Shown in pieces: positions 33,801 to 46,367 of a stretch of 64,000 nt of DNA. Source of the stretch: Amyloporia xantha (Eukaryota; Basidiomycota; Agaricomycetes; Polyporales; Adustoporiaceae); NCBI GenBank assembly GCA_036971615.1, contig JAYKKR010000025.1, forward strand, positions 310,001-374,000, given 5' to 3'. How positions within the stretch are numbered: the stretch's first letter is position 1; each line of letters begins with the position of its first letter. Below the pieces are notes generated by a model. The model searched no databases, was not told the DNA's origin, and saw only the letters and a list, made by a program, of their open reading frames with translations. Both the position numbers and the translations under genes were made by a program.

Positions 33801-34266
33801 CGAGGAGATCTCCATGCGACTCGTTGCTATTAGTGCCTGCAGGTTCATGCTCGGGTATGTGCGACAGGTGTATGGGAAACGGCTTCGGAAGAGTGCGTGT
33901 GTCAAGCTCAGGGTCGCAGTGGCTGTCCGAGTCGGACTGAGGGTGTCCGTCCAACTGCGCACGCAGATCGTCAACATGGATACATACGTCCCGATTGGGA
34001 GCATGCGGAGATAAGCGCTGACATTCGCCACACAAGAGCCTTCCAATCCAAGCAGAGTCGTCTACATGCATGTCAAAGCCCACCGTGACTTGGAGACTTG
34101 CATTTAGTGCACTAACCAGCCAACTCGTATGGGAACAGCCCGATGCCGTGAAGTGCGCCTTTAGCCCGATGATTTCGCCATGTGTAGTAACTTCCCAGTG
34201 GTACTTTGATGTCGGTCCCACTGTAACTGTCGCACCGTGCACGGCACTCTGTATTCGTTCTTTCAC
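33661..34266 (-). CDS. Unrecognised 201-codon ORF, doubtful
   Basis: An uninterrupted frame from ATG 34266, one of the longest unspliced frames in the repeat region. It contains TVGPTSKYHWEVTTHGEI, ITGLKAHFTASGCSH-like hydrophobic/polar alternation and an Asp/His-rich middle (QSDSDSHCDPELDTRTL). I do not recognise a domain. Its 3' half lies in repeat S copy 2 while the corresponding part of copy 1 (about 20.94-21.13 kb) does not keep the frame, which argues for either a decayed gene in copy 1 or a chance ORF here. Confidence 0.25.
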   Translation of the reverse strand: MKERIQSAVHGATVTVGPTSKYHWEVTTHGEIIGLKAHFTASGCSHTSWLVSALNASLQVTVGFDMHVDDSAWIGRLLCGECQRLSPHAPNRDVCIHVDDLRAQLDGHPQSDSDSHCDPELDTRTLPKPFPIHLSHIPEHEPAGTNSNESHGDLLETSISGRCTLRSMHLGVEGEQDDYARDTAGQHHLVRSSSILSFRYI

Positions 34267-34616
34267 ATTTTCTCCGTGTTTGCAGTATCCTGAGCTCCTT
34301 TTTGGCTATATATTCCTCGCTCAGTCTCGTCCAGCTTGAACAGCGTTAACCGGATTTCCTTCAGCATATATCCGCTTTTCCGGAGTCTAAAACACACGCA
34401 GCAGCAGAGAGTCAATTGAGCGATTGCGGATGTATATATCGTCAATTAAAATACAGGCCAGAGCGTACACAGGAGAATCCTAATTGCTACATCGCGGAGG
34501 ACAAAATACAGCGGGTGATAAATAATGAATAAATTATTCTCTACTGGGCGATGATGATTGTGAGAGGACAACGCAGGAAGGGTGGAATCAAAGCAGGCAT
34601 AAGGCAGAGGACACAT

Positions 34617-36216
34617 CTATGCCGTCGGAGCTGGTGGCGTATCATCGGGACGCTGGAAGGACCGCTTATTCTTCATGTGCGAGCGCAAGCATTTAGCAAA
34701 GTGCTTCTCCTGCCTCTGCTTGTTCTTGCGCGCGGGGATGCCACATACCTCGCAACACATCATCACCTCCGCGGACTTGAGGTGTTTCTCCTTGACATGC
34801 CGTAAGATGTCGCCAGGCTTCGTCCATACTCCCCGCACGCCGCCCTTCACCTGCTCCATGCACTTCTTGTTCTCGCATGCGCATTTCTCCTCGCCGCCCA
34901 GATCCTTCCGCTTCTTTGCTTTTGCAAGCGCGTCCTTCCTGTGCTCTTTTTTCCAGTGCTTGATCATCTCCACGATCGAGCCTTCCGCCGTACACGGCCC
35001 CCACCCACAGGGTGCTTGCCTCCCTTCATCCGTCAGCTGGCATGGCTCGACTTTTGGCTGGTGATCGGCCAGGAAGTGCTCCCACACCGCACGGGGAGGC
35101 CCAGAGAAGTGGCAGCGTTCCCACTGACACTTCAACCCAGCATCATCATCTTCCACCTTCTGCACCTTCACCGGACGAGTCGGCGCGGCGTCCTCCGACT
35201 CCTCTTCTTCAGGCTCTTCCTCCAATTCCTCCCGCCGTCGCTTGCGGGATGGTCCCGGACTTGAAGGAGGCTCTTCGACCTGCACAGCAACACTCCCAGG
35301 CGGTGTTGAAGAAGTGATTCCCGCGTCGTCTTTGGCGTCCGAGGCGACGCTTTCCGGTGGTGGCGGAGGCGAGGCTGTGTGCGTCGAAGACGACGCCACG
35401 GGGGACGCCGTCGCCTGCTGACCCGTCAGGAGGCTATAGATGACAGAATGAGATCATTCAGCGTAGTGGACAGGAAGGATATACGTACGCAGGGTCGATG
35501 TAGCCCCCGTCTGCAGGTTCCGACGCCATATCTGGTTGCGATCGACTGTTAACAGTCCCAGTGAGCCGACAGTCACAATGTAATGGATAAGATGGATGGG
35601 GTACTTACGTCTGAACGTCAGCATACATATACGCTGGCACTGGCCCCTCCTGCCTGTAAAGAACAACTATCACACGATGATACTCAACAAATATCAAAGC
35701 ACCTACAGCCAGACCAGCTCCCTCCCTGCTGCGAACCCATCCACCGTGGTCTCTAAACTCTGGTGATCCCCTGCGGAGGGCAGAGCAGAAAGATCTGCGG
35801 CGATGGTCGCCCAAGGGAAGATCTCCCTATTCCTAGCCGCCGAGGCAAGGTAGGCGTCGCTGTGACCACATTGGAACATTAGTGTATCTCTTGCGACGCA
35901 TCCTAGACGCTTGACGAACCGGGCAGACTCATCATCGGTGTGGTCCGGCTCTACGATGCTGGATATAATGTCGTATCAGTAGATGTAGTGCAAAGAAGCG
36001 AGACTGGTACTGACCCGGATGCCCCTTCAGGAGCGGCTATGGGAAAATTTGGGTATGCTGGACCCGGCAAGATGCTTGTCAAGGCGGCACAGTGGGCATT
36101 CAGCATGGGAAAGAAGGACGCATGAGGGGAGGAACATACCCGGCATCCCGCAGGGAGTCCTGGGCCGCCCACAGGCCCCAGGCAAATTCGTCGTCAAAAG
36201 ATTCAAAGTCACCCAT
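34617..36216 (-). CDS. Zinc-finger family member C, 435 aa
   Basis: Six exons with sizes 77, 60, 252, 45, 57 and 817 nt; first exon 36216-36140, last exon 35433-34617. The N-terminus is MGDFESFDDEFAWGLWAAQD. Exon 3 encodes a conserved region (ESARFVKRLGCVARDTLMFQ, CGHSDAYLASAARNREIFPW) followed by QEGPVPAYMYADVQT in exon 4. The last exon has a Pro/Ser-rich segment, a basic-acidic patch SRKRRREELEEEPEEEE, then the four zinc units: CQWERCx11HFLADH, CGWGPCx11HWKKEH, CENKKC...HVKEKH and CEVCG...HFAKC, ending RSFQRPDDTPPAPTA. All exons join in frame. Function unknown; possible nuclear nucleic-acid binding protein. Confidence 0.8.
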
Positions 36217-36291
36217 TACATGGAGGTTTTCGAGGAGGGGGTAGATCGGGAACTGAGGGAAAATTGAGAAGGGGAAACGCTGCAAGTCGCA

Positions 36292-36326
36292 CCGTTAAAA
36301 TATCCCCCAGCACGCGCGCTAAAGTC
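36292..36326 (-). promoter_or_regulatory. Zinc-finger family promoter block, gene C
   Basis: Gene strand: AGCGCGCGTGCTGGGGGATA, then TTTTAACGG, 76 bp before ATG 36216. The TATA-like ATATTTTAAC is the best-conserved part among family members. Confidence 0.68.
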
Positions 36327-39300
36327 CATAATCAACACGAACGCGAGCCGTCACAAATTTCTGGATCATGGAGTCACCATCACAGAGGACAATGGAGCGG
36401 AACGCACCCAAACTGGGCTGATGAGTTTAAAGACTTCATCCGGATATATTGCGAAGAAGACGCATCCCAGATCAGTAAGATACGGACGCGCCGCGGAAGC
36501 ATCATTGCTACTATGCTCGATTCGGAACAAGGACCATCAGGAAGAGATGCTCGGCGTTGCTCACCCTGAGCACCGCATGCAAACAGGTTCCGAGGGTGTA
36601 TACTGGCCGTTCCAGAGTGTAGCCCACAATGAGGGCTTTCGAAAGAGGGTCGTCGTTCTTGACAGAGGTCATTGCGAGGAGAGACCATGCCTTTGTCAAC
36701 GGAGTTGTCCTGCCTACGGGCGTCTTTCATGCCCGCAGTGTGCGCAGACTTCACCGCATCGGGAAGAGAGTCGTCTGTTCTTTAGGAGCGAGCAGACCTC
36801 AATATCGTATTGAATGTCCTCTGTGAGCGTCGGATAAACCGGACGCAGCTAGATGCGACCCTAGAGCCGTCCCACTGCGGTGTGCTTCGTCCACAATGAC
36901 TGGTATCTTTACTTCCGATGAATCTCGCTTTTCATCCCTGTTTTTGGATACATTAGCAAACCGCGTCCATTTCGACGCATCGATCTTCTCACCTGCAAGC
37001 TCCACATTTGTCTTGCGCGTAACAATGCCTTTGTACTTTCGCCCACTTTGAGGGTGGCGCAAGGCGCCCACCGCATGGACCGTCCATACTTCCGAAACCC
37101 AGCTTGATGTCTTCCCTCAGTAGCGTCGATAGCGGCTACCGCAGTTCTGGATCCTGGATCCAATCGACTATTGCGCCATCGACTTACTTCATCGTACCCT
37201 TTGCGACCCCCGGGACCCTTTCAGGGCTCCCCTTTGCGAAAACATGGACCCTTGAATGCAGACTGAACCTTGGCCCACGGTCCGTAGTTGCTCTAGACGC
37301 GGTCGTCCATACACCGCGGACCGCCTACCTTTCTTCCCGCGCCCTTCGGGAACGTCTCCGGTCAAGCAGCGAGAGACAGTTCCCACCGCTCGAGGCCCTT
37401 GGGCTGCAGCAACAACCGCAGATGGTCGGTGTACCCAGTAGCAGTCGTGTGTGCCCACGCTAGACCACGAACTACGTGAGGCACAGAAGACGAACCTGGT
37501 TGAAGTCGTTAGTATCGTCCAACGAACACCATGTACTGTGCCGTAGAACACGTACCGTTCAGTATGGTATGCAGCATCCACACGTCCACTGTCTCACTCT
37601 TTGAGCAACGCATGTTACTTACAGATTTGTCTACAGAGTCTGAAGAACGGCTTCCATCGCCTGAGCACAGTAGACGCTGCTAGGCGAACGGCGACTATTT
37701 CTCTCTATTAGCAGATGGACCCATGGTTGGTCTATCTTGCACCTACTCGTGTCGCCATTTCGAGGATGTTTTCACCACCGGATCGGCCGTATCACTTACT
37801 ACGATTTCTGCATGGACACTGCAACACGACAACTGAGCCGCTTTCAGAGTACAAGTATCGTTGAGGAACTGATCAACGAAGCAGCTTACGCTCATCATTA
37901 GCTCGAGGGTACTGGAGCATGCTCGACGTGAGTGCCTGCTGTCCACTGTAATCCGTATATTCTCGGGAATGACTTCGGTCAAATAGGAAGAGACAGGTCC
38001 CAACGCTTGAGCGACCCAGGCCGCCAGACGCTTGGACTGCAGCGACGACGACAGATTGTTGGTGTACCCACTAGCGGCCGTATGTGCCCGCGCAAGACCA
38101 CGGTCGCCAGGACGCGCTGAGAACGAAGCTGGCTGGAGTTATGAGTATCGTCCTAACGAACAACACGTACCGTGTCGTAGAACGCCTACCGTTCAACATA
38201 GGACGGGCTCTCGAGCTGCAGCAGTCACACCAGGTGGTCGTTTTTGCCCACCGTACGTGCCAAGGATAGGCCATAGCCTACGCCACGCTCAGGAAACCTA
38301 CCAGGAACTATCAGTGCCGTTCAACGAGAATCCTTGTCATGCAGTAGCGCACCTGAAATTCAGTGTCTAGTACGCAATATTTACGGTCTCATTCCCTCGA
38401 CGACCTATTGCTTATGACTTTGCCTGCACAGGATCTCAAGTGGTGCTGCCCTTCCTCGACAGTAGTAGGTGCATGCAAGTGCACGGCGACGTCCTTGCCC
38501 TGTTAGATGAAGACTTCGTCCATCTTGCACTTACTCGTGAACATGGTTGTCTACAAGATGCCTTCACTAAGGGAGCAGCCGTATCTTTGAGGAGTATGAT
38601 TCTCGTTGCAATGCGACAATCGAGACACTCTCGACATAGGTCTGTTGCTAAATACCCGATGACTGACAGAGCTAACACTGCTCCACAGCTCAAAGGTACT
38701 GGCATATACCTCTGGTGAGCGCACGTCGTTTGTTGTGATTCAGATATCTATAGCTCACATATCGGCAGCCTTCGCTCGTGAAGCGCGCAAGTTCGTGATA
38801 TATGCACAGCGACAAGGCTCCCGAGTACATTTAATTGGAAAGGATTCACTGTGAGATGAGACATGATTAACTCAATGATCTATCAAAGATCAGGGGACCC
38901 ACGACTCACTGTAGACATTGACACAACCAGCATCAGGTTTTGAAGCGTCGCCTCCTGTCCAAGCAGTGTCGAATGGGTATGTCTGACTTGCCACGTCATA
39001 TCGTCACAACCAAGTTGGCGTAACAACGTTGATACATTGTCAGATATGCTACTTTATGCGAATCAGCGAAGGCGCAATCTATCCTGTGACATACAGCACG
39101 TACCAGCGTATGTCGTGCGTGTGCCCTAGATGCAGATCCACGACGGCAATGACTTTACATTTGAAGAGCTGAGTTAAACCGAGACAGCATTGCGCTCTGT
39201 TCCTGAGAGCTTCCATCTTTGCAGACGCATGTTGTGTGGACATGACTCCATCTGCGGGAGTCACTCTACGCACAGCGCATGCTCTACGGCGATATCTGAG

Positions 39301-40260
39301 CACACTTACGCAGGAGGAAGGGTACCGACCTGGCAGTGCAAGGAGAAGATGAGTCCGGCTGATACTGCGATAACGGCGTTTATATATGACAAAAAACAAG
39401 AGAAGAGGTGTCTGTTGATCCATGATGAAACTAAGCGTGGCTTGTTCGTCACGCATGCACGCCTTCTTTTCTCCCGGCTACATCGAACGCCCTCCTTGTT
39501 CGGCAACGTCGGTTCCCTATACGGTGTGCGGTATCTTACGCAGTACCGTAGCCAAGTCCCATGGATTGGTGCGGTCACGTCGAGCATTATCGCAGTGTAT
39601 CACCACATTCATGTTTTTTTTTCATAAGAGAGGCAATATTAGATGGGAAAGTCAAGAATATATATGGCCGACAGATTGGAGACTTTGCCCGTCGTTCTAT
39701 GGCAGATTCAATCGGGCCATATGTACAGGACCATGCCATCATCCGCTGGCTTCCGATAAGGCAATTCTTCATACAATGAGCGTGAGGCTTCATTCCTCTT
39801 CCTGCACTCTCATCTTCCCGCTGAAGTACACTCGGGCGCACATAAACACCAGAAAAGTGTACCGTCTAAGTATATTCTCATCTGCGTTGATTCATCTACT
39901 GGTCGAGATCATTCACGGGCACTTTCGAAGCCCTCAAATCTCTGCACCCAGCTGCGTTCACAGTATCCATTGTGCGCCGACATGCTGTGCCAATGCGGCA
40001 AAGGGGCCCTTAAAGTCTTATGCGAAAGAACAGGGTCGGATAGGGAACTGCTACGACGAGGCTATGCAAAGGACGTGCAACGCGAGCGGGAGATGCTATC
40101 AAGCGAAACGAAGAGCATGCACCCACCAGTAAACAGCAACGACGTTGCGAAGTAAAGCTGGGTGAAGAATACAAGAGACGACATCCCTACCTGACAACAC
40201 AAGCGAAACGCATCAAGCATGCTACAAAAGCATGAGCACGTATTTCCGAGACTACTGTTG
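36327..40260. repeat. Long dispersed repeat R, copy 2
   Basis: Same orientation and order as copy 1 (25387-29340), with only scattered substitutions over the first 2.5 kb and more indels after about 39.8 kb. It carries the same internal tandem duplication. No intact gene. Confidence 0.8.
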
Positions 40261-40329
40261 CTGGGGAACTGAGTCAACTTGAGTCTTCAAGTCTGCATCG
40301 CCGTTTAGCGTCTCCGATTTTCTGATGAA

Positions 40330-41060
40330 TATTGGTAGATCAAAATGTCAGAACTGTGCACAGCGAACACGTGATAGAGGTACTTGTGCTTTTGCGTCCA
40401 AGCTCCCGAAATCATTATCCCGACTGCCCTTTCGAAAAGTGTAAATGAAGTTCCTCCGCTTCTGCCGAGGCGCGGGACTGCCTCCTGTTCACATGGGCTG
40501 AAACCAACTCGGGATGGACACTGAGAACTTACTAGTAGAATCGCTGGTTCTCCGACAGTAAGTCTGCACCCAGCTCAAGCATATGCTTGCGAAGGATCAC
40601 TCCTGAGAGCCAATCAAGGTGCTCCACCAGTGCGAATGGTGCAGATCGGGATATTTCTCAGCAACTGTGGTGCCTTTTCCGGACCAGACGTCCTGGGTTG
40701 CATAGATTTGCGGACGGAGTACATTGGATTAGAGTATGTGCGAGCAGATGAGTACGTGTCGACGACACTGTTTAAATAGGTCAATTTTTAGACGAGTAAG
40801 AATAGCGACCGGGCGGGGTCTGATCTCTGTCCTGCGCTTGTGCACTTGTTAGCATCGATGCATAGAATGGGGCTTACAGCGAATCTTTAGCAGTTTGTCC
40901 ATCGTCGTGACTTCGTGTGTCTCGACAGCGCCGAGCTCCCTTCCACGAGATTTGAGGTAGGCATTCTTCGGCATTCTTCTGCAGTAAGGTGCTACGTCGA
41001 AGCGTCTGACTGGATGATGCTGGACCTAGTCCGTAAGGCAGTCGTCTACACCGAGAAAAA
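40330..41060 (-). pseudogene. Acyl-CoA thioesterase pseudogene 2
   Basis: Sister of the pseudogene at 29483-30230, at the same distance from repeat R. Minus strand shows TCATCCAGTCAGACGCTTCG, GAAGAATGCCGAAGAATGCC and GAAAGGGAGCTCGGCG from exon 1 of the functional gene, then GATCTGCACC and the GGCAGTCCCGCGCCTCGGCA landmark. It is more decayed than copy 1 in its 3' part. Confidence 0.68.
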
Positions 41061-43575
41061 ATGGTGATGCAGGATGGTCGACAGTAAAGACACATGGTAC
41101 CCGAGAGGCAGTATCGAGGACGAGGTCAAGGGTAAGTACAACGTGGCAAGATGAAAGCCTCTTATCGCCATGTGGGCCAAATCGGGGAGTATGTTGATCG
41201 ATCTGCATTGGCCGTCGAGTGGAAGTTCATGAATGCATGATCAACCATGATTCGACGGAGCAACGCTTGCACATTCAATGCCTGGCTCCCTTCGGACCTC
41301 TCAGTGTGCGCACCGCTTGCTATATAGTTCACCTTCAACTCTTGAGCTGGACAAGGGTAATGTGCCATGGGAAGATATGACCGATGACGCGCACAATTTT
41401 TGAGGAACAAACCGTGGTCAATGCAACCAGGGGCTGGACAAGGCGTAGCATATGTGCCACGTCCGAGACATTGTTTGTGCTCCAGCCACCTCCTGTCTCT
41501 CGTTTGTCGTATATATACATGTCAGCAAAGGAGGTCTAGCGGCAATTTCCTCCCACATTGCCAGCTCAGCACCAATACCTATCGCAAATTGGCCCAAATG
41601 CTGCAGAATCCTCTTGCTAGGAGACCACCAATTGACAGACAGCGACGTAGGCTCATTGATCATGGCGCGTGGCCTGTGACGTGGAAAGCCTAACATAATG
41701 TCTGGGGTTCGAAGATGAGTACATTGCCTGAAAAGTCTGCACGGACGGTGAGTCTAAACTTGCGAGTCTTCCTCTCCTTGATCTTCTGCTCATCCCTTAT
41801 TCTTTTCTTATCGAGATTGTCTACGCAGCGAAGGTAATCGCTCGCATATCGCTGCTGTCTGCATTTCTCACATGCGGAAGGTGTGTTGGGCAGATGTTAC
41901 TAATACTCATACTTCCTGGTCTGTATGGACTAGCAATTAAGTAAGCTATAGATCTTCGAATGGCAATGAACACTCTATGCTCACCTAAGAGTCACTCCAG
42001 GTGTCTTTGTGAGTAATTGCGTGTAGAACCTGCTTCGTCCATTGTCCGTGGACTGAAAGTGATATCAGTGTCGAGCGAAGAAGACCTTCAAGTCGAGCTT
42101 CGTTTCTGCATGTCTTCGTGTTGTACCAGGATTCTTCGCTCAGTGAACAGAACTTCTATATAGACATCCCCCGCTACCGGTAGGTGCGGACTAGGTGTAG
42201 CGTCTTTTCGTTCTCAAGCGAAGTAAACAGACAGTGGTCGATAGTCACTGGCTCCGATATGCTGGAGCGATGGAGATTACGTCTTCGCCGTGAATAGAGC
42301 TATGCTCGTAGCAGGGGACACGACTCTACGCGAGAATGCAACTCTTCCACCGCGCTCGAGGTGCGTTGTAGTGCACTGGAGCGTCTCGTATTAAGGCTTC
42401 ACAGAGGGCTCTCCTCATCTTCCGCAGAGTTCTGACTGGCGATCGCAAATAGATCCTCTGCATCGTCTAGATGCCAGTCGACTGCAGGGTACACCGTTCC
42501 TGATGGTAATCGTCCAGAAAGCTTCTCCGGTATAGCTCGACAACCGAATGAGCTTCGCCCTCGGCAGCCCATATCGTCTGGCCCGCTGCTCATGGTCGTC
42601 TTGTGCAGCGGAATATAGGGGAAGATTGTCTTTCTCCAAATGGCGGTCCTGATAGCTGTGGTAATGGTTAATGGTGACTTTTCATCGCATATGGGGATAC
42701 AGTCGACGGCACATGCCCATGCATTGCGAAATCGGGCTAGCTGTGGCGGCATTGAAGATGCGTCGCAGGCCTGACAGTCGATGGATATCGGCGTCGGGGA
42801 CTTCAGCAGTAGTCTTTGATCATTGGCATTTGGCCTCCAATACGTTCATTGTAGGTGATCCACATCGTCCAAAAGCCGGGTCACTCAATGCGCTGCTCGC
42901 AGAAGATGAACATGCGAAAGAAACGGAGATGATCGTGCTCACTGTCTGCGGCGCCGGGCGGTCGGATGTCATTCTTTTACCGAAGTTGCCTAGCCGATCT
43001 GGAGAGCTTGATTAGTTGTGGAGGAAGGTAGTGGTTCCTGCAACGGACGTAGCGGAGCGAGGATGTCGATGCTGATACTTCTTTCATCCAGCTTGTAGCC
43101 GCAAGTCAGGCGGGATGCTATCACGAGGATGACAGTTGCAATACGCAAGTTTGTGCTCTCTAGGTCCAAACGACGATGAGGACGGAATATTGACCACATG
43201 AATCAGCCACAGCGAACTGGGGTCCCTATGATGGCGGCGTCGATGAGCCCGTTACGGGGGAGGCGGGATTGTGATTGTATGCCTCGGGATGCTATGCACT
43301 GGTGCGGTCCGATTTTCCTCTTCCATTCCCGCAGTGATAGCGGCCTTTACAACCGTCCTTGTTCCCAATCCAGCACAGTGGCACAAAGGCGTTGATGCTC
43401 CAACGGCCCATCACTGATTCAGGCTGCCTCGAACATCTCAAACTCCGGTCCCCAGTCCCCGGTACGTCTGTTCGCTCATTTAGGAAATCTGCCGTTGCAT
43501 TGTCCACAGTTTTCTGTCGTGGTAGGTCTTGTGACAAACGCGTCGACGCGTTCACTCGCGTTGTTGTTCTGAGTT
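41061..43575. other. Accessory stretch without a supported gene
   Basis: About 2.5 kb. Frames near 41.40-41.70 kb (both strands) and 42.40-42.75 kb (minus, 117 codons) are the longest but show no domain, signal peptide or splice support. From about 43.38 kb the sequence matches, inverted, the region upstream of gene A (18.79-18.96 kb) and is probably promoter of gene D. Confidence 0.4.
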
Positions 43576-43610
43576 TGGCTGTGAGTGCGTACCGCGGGCT
43601 ATTTCAACGG
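43576..43610 (+). promoter_or_regulatory. Zinc-finger family promoter block, gene D
   Basis: GCTGTGAGTGCGTACCGCGG followed by GCTATTTCAACGG, about 100 bp before ATG 43707; aligned with the block of gene A. Confidence 0.6.
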
Positions 43611-43706
43611 CCCAAGCGTGGCGATCCCCCTTTCTCCTAACTCTCCCCGCTACCATCCACACCCAAGCATCCCTCTCTCCTCCCAACTCAACTCGACATA
43701 CATAAT

Positions 43707-44731
43707 ATGGCTAGCCTCGATGTATTCCAGTCTAGGTTTGTGATCGATTTCCTTGTCAGATACAGCGAGGACCACGTACAAGATAGATATGGCGATGTTG
43801 AGGAAGCCGTGGAAGACATAGGGTCAATCCCAGATCTTAGGTAATGAGAACATCATCAATCCCCCAGGCAAATATTGAATCATTCATTCCTATATTCAGC
43901 GCTAGCCTCGATGAATTCCAGTCTCAGTTTGTGATCGATTTTCTAGTTAAATACAGCGAGGACCACGCACGAATATCATCAATCCCCCAGGCAAATACTG
44001 AATCATTCATTCCTATGTTCAGCGTCACCTATCCGGCCCATCGAGCGGAGGAGTCAGAAGAACCCCTTCCTACGGTGTCTCTGCCGGCGCCGACTGAAGG
44101 TTCGTCAGAGGGCCCTTCCAAAAGGAAGCACGACGCACTCGAAGATGGTGACGAGATTGTCGTTGCGCCCCCACCAGCAGAGGCGGCAAGCAGCTCAAGG
44201 CCGTATGAGCTGTTGTCGTGCAAGTGGCCTGGCTGTCACTTTGAGGCCCCTCCTCCGTCGCTGTGGGAGCATATTTACACGCACCATCTCCCACTCAGAG
44301 AGCGTTACATGGGTGTGCCCGACGAGGGGAGGGAGGTTGGATGCGAGTGGGGAGACTGTGCAGTCAAAGGGTCTATTGCAGATATGCTGGCCCACTGGCG
44401 GGCAGCACACAAGGAGGAGGCGCAGAACGAGGCGAATGGAGACCCGCACGACCGGTTCTCGTGCAAGCGGCGCGCTTGCTGGGACGAGACAAGGCGGGTG
44501 CAGGTGTCCAACTTTCCGAGGCACATGGCGAATGTGCACTACAAGTCGGAAAAGCGGACGAAGCAGTGCGAGATCTGCGGCAGTTTACCTCGGAAGGATT
44601 TGGGGCGCAACCGCGAACATTTCCGGCAGTGCTTGGTGCGATTAATGGATGAGCCATCGTTCAAGGGTGAGAGTCCCGACGACCGCCAGCCAGGCCCAAG
44701 TCGTCCGTCCAAGCGACAGCGTCGAACATAG
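43707..44731 (+). CDS. Zinc-finger family member D, 321 aa
   Basis: Exons 43707-43840 and 43900-44731, joined by a 59-nt intron (GTAATG...TTCAG). The N-terminal module (SLDVFQSRFVIDFLVRYSED) is tandemly duplicated: copy 2 (SLDEFQSQFVIDFLVKYSED) starts exon 2. A Ser/Pro region and KRKHDALEDGDE follow, then the four zinc units: CKWPGCx11HIYTHH, CEWGDCx11HWRAAH, CKRRAC with a short 14-residue loop then HMANVH, and CEICG...HFRQC. The C-terminus is basic (RPSKRQRRT), a plausible nuclear signal. It is the most divergent member, nearest to A in promoter and N-terminus. No breaks seen. Confidence 0.78.
43708..44023 (+). repeat. Tandem duplication at the 5' end of gene D
   Basis: Units 43708-43776 plus 43850-43900 and 43901-44023 share GCTAGCCTCGATG, GTGATCGATTT, ACAGCGAGGACCACG and ATCATCAATCCCCCAGGCAA. 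Unit 1 has about 70 extra bp containing the splice donor; unit 2 lacks them. Confidence 0.82.
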
Positions 44732-45760
44732 GTGGCCACCTCCAAACTCCAGGCGCGTATCCCTCTATATACTCATCACTATCGTCTAACTTTTGAATCT
44801 TCAACTAGCCATAGCCAACAAGCCACAGCGTGCACTCCGACTGCGTCCAGGACCATCTTGTGTCCACTGAAGCGTGTCTACGCTACCCATGACAACCTCG
44901 AGCGCAATAGGCTATCTTCGTCTTCGACGACTACATATGGCTTCAAGTGTCCTGCAATGCAGACGTCGAACCCCGTGCCCATCGTTGCGGCGATTCCAGA
45001 TCGCTGACTCTTCACTCAAATGAAGACCGAGCTTCTTGCATACAAAACGCGCCGCAGTCCATAACCCGGCTCCAATGGTAGAATGCGCAAGGCAGTGACG
45101 CCAGGGTCGGAAATATTCCGTAGGAATGTATAGAACTGACAACCAGAGGTTAGTCGCCAACGCTCTAGTGATTTTCTACGTATTCACTGATTCATCGATG
45201 TCGTAAACAACAGCGCGTTGGTGCCAGACAAACGAACGGAACCTGGTAGTGTCCGCCATCGTTTGCGATCAAGGACGTGCAGCTGCACATGTCACGCAAT
45301 TCACAGACCAGAGACGAAGGCGTCCTTACGTTTTCGATAACACACTTCTCTCGGGTTTTTTCTCTCTTATAGTGGTGACGATTCCTCTGTTCAGATACGT
45401 ATTCTGGTTGTTGGTCTTGTTGAACACGGTAGAATTATTGCTCAGAGTGTCGGTGGTATCAAGTACATAAGTTTGCCACAGTTCACTCGTTGCACGTCGC
45501 TATAAAAGTCCGAGTCGTTTAGTCGCGATCTTCACTAGTGGCTAGTCTGCTTGTTACAAGGAATATTACAACCTTTCCGACACAAACAGGCCCCTGTGCG
45601 TGCTCTGGGCGTTATCCAGCAGGATGGACAAGTACTCGTGAGGTCCAGAAGAGGAATCATACTTGGCAGCTGTGCATTTCATTTCCCATCTCGTAAATGT
45701 TGGGATACGACTTGGAGAACATCAAACCATCGAAGATCTCAAGTATGACTCATCTGGCCT
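44732..45760. other. Intergenic, no supported gene
   Basis: Downstream of gene D. Short ORFs only; a few have hydrophobic stretches (45.33-45.47 kb plus) but no start context, splice pattern or paralogue supports them. Confidence 0.5.
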
Positions 45761-46235
45761 TCCATAATAGAATTGAAGCGGATGAGACTTGCTGGTCATT
45801 CCATATACGAGACTACTATATACAGGACGGGAACAAGTGCTAATTACATCGTAGTGAATTCAGTTTTTGATTGACAAAGGGACGTGCCTTTCAAAATCTA
45901 TCCGGCAGCGCAGCTTTTACTCGTTGTATCCCGGAGGATAGTAAATGTTGACCTGGTACACCGTCGATACCTTGTGAAGCGAGACCGTGCCGGCGTTGAC
46001 GAGACTGTACTACAAGAGATATCAGCAGTCAGCACGGGGAGCACATGGCAGAATCACTAACGTGCCAGTGACGTTCATGCACGACGTAATAGTCCTGTTG
46101 AAGGGCTTCCCTCCGTCGATATCCAACGTCCAACTTTCAACGGTCAACAACATTCCTGCTCTCTCGGCTGAATTCTCGAGAACACGTGCCTGTGCCACCT
46201 GTCGGCGTGAGTCATCCGGAAAGGGAAATATACCT
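45761..46235 (-). pseudogene. Decayed tandem copy of the NTF2-like gene
   Basis: Minus strand shows the last two exons of the gene at 46368-46938 in broken form: AGGACTATTACGTCGTGCAT with a following splice-like GTTAGT...TTGTAG, then SLVNAGTVSLHKVSTVYQV and a stop. Upstream frames are interrupted. The 3' flank (TTGACAAAGGGACGTGC) is shared with the copy at 63.2-63.5 kb. N-terminal exon 1 is not recognisable. Confidence 0.62.
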
Positions 46236-46367
46236 TCCTAATGTGGAATTCACGCCATCCCTTGCGTATCTCCCGATTTCGAGACAGCTCAATGGTCAAG
46301 AAGTCGGATTCATGCGCCATTCAGTGTGCGTACATGAGGGTCTGCCGAAATGTATATCTACACCTGA

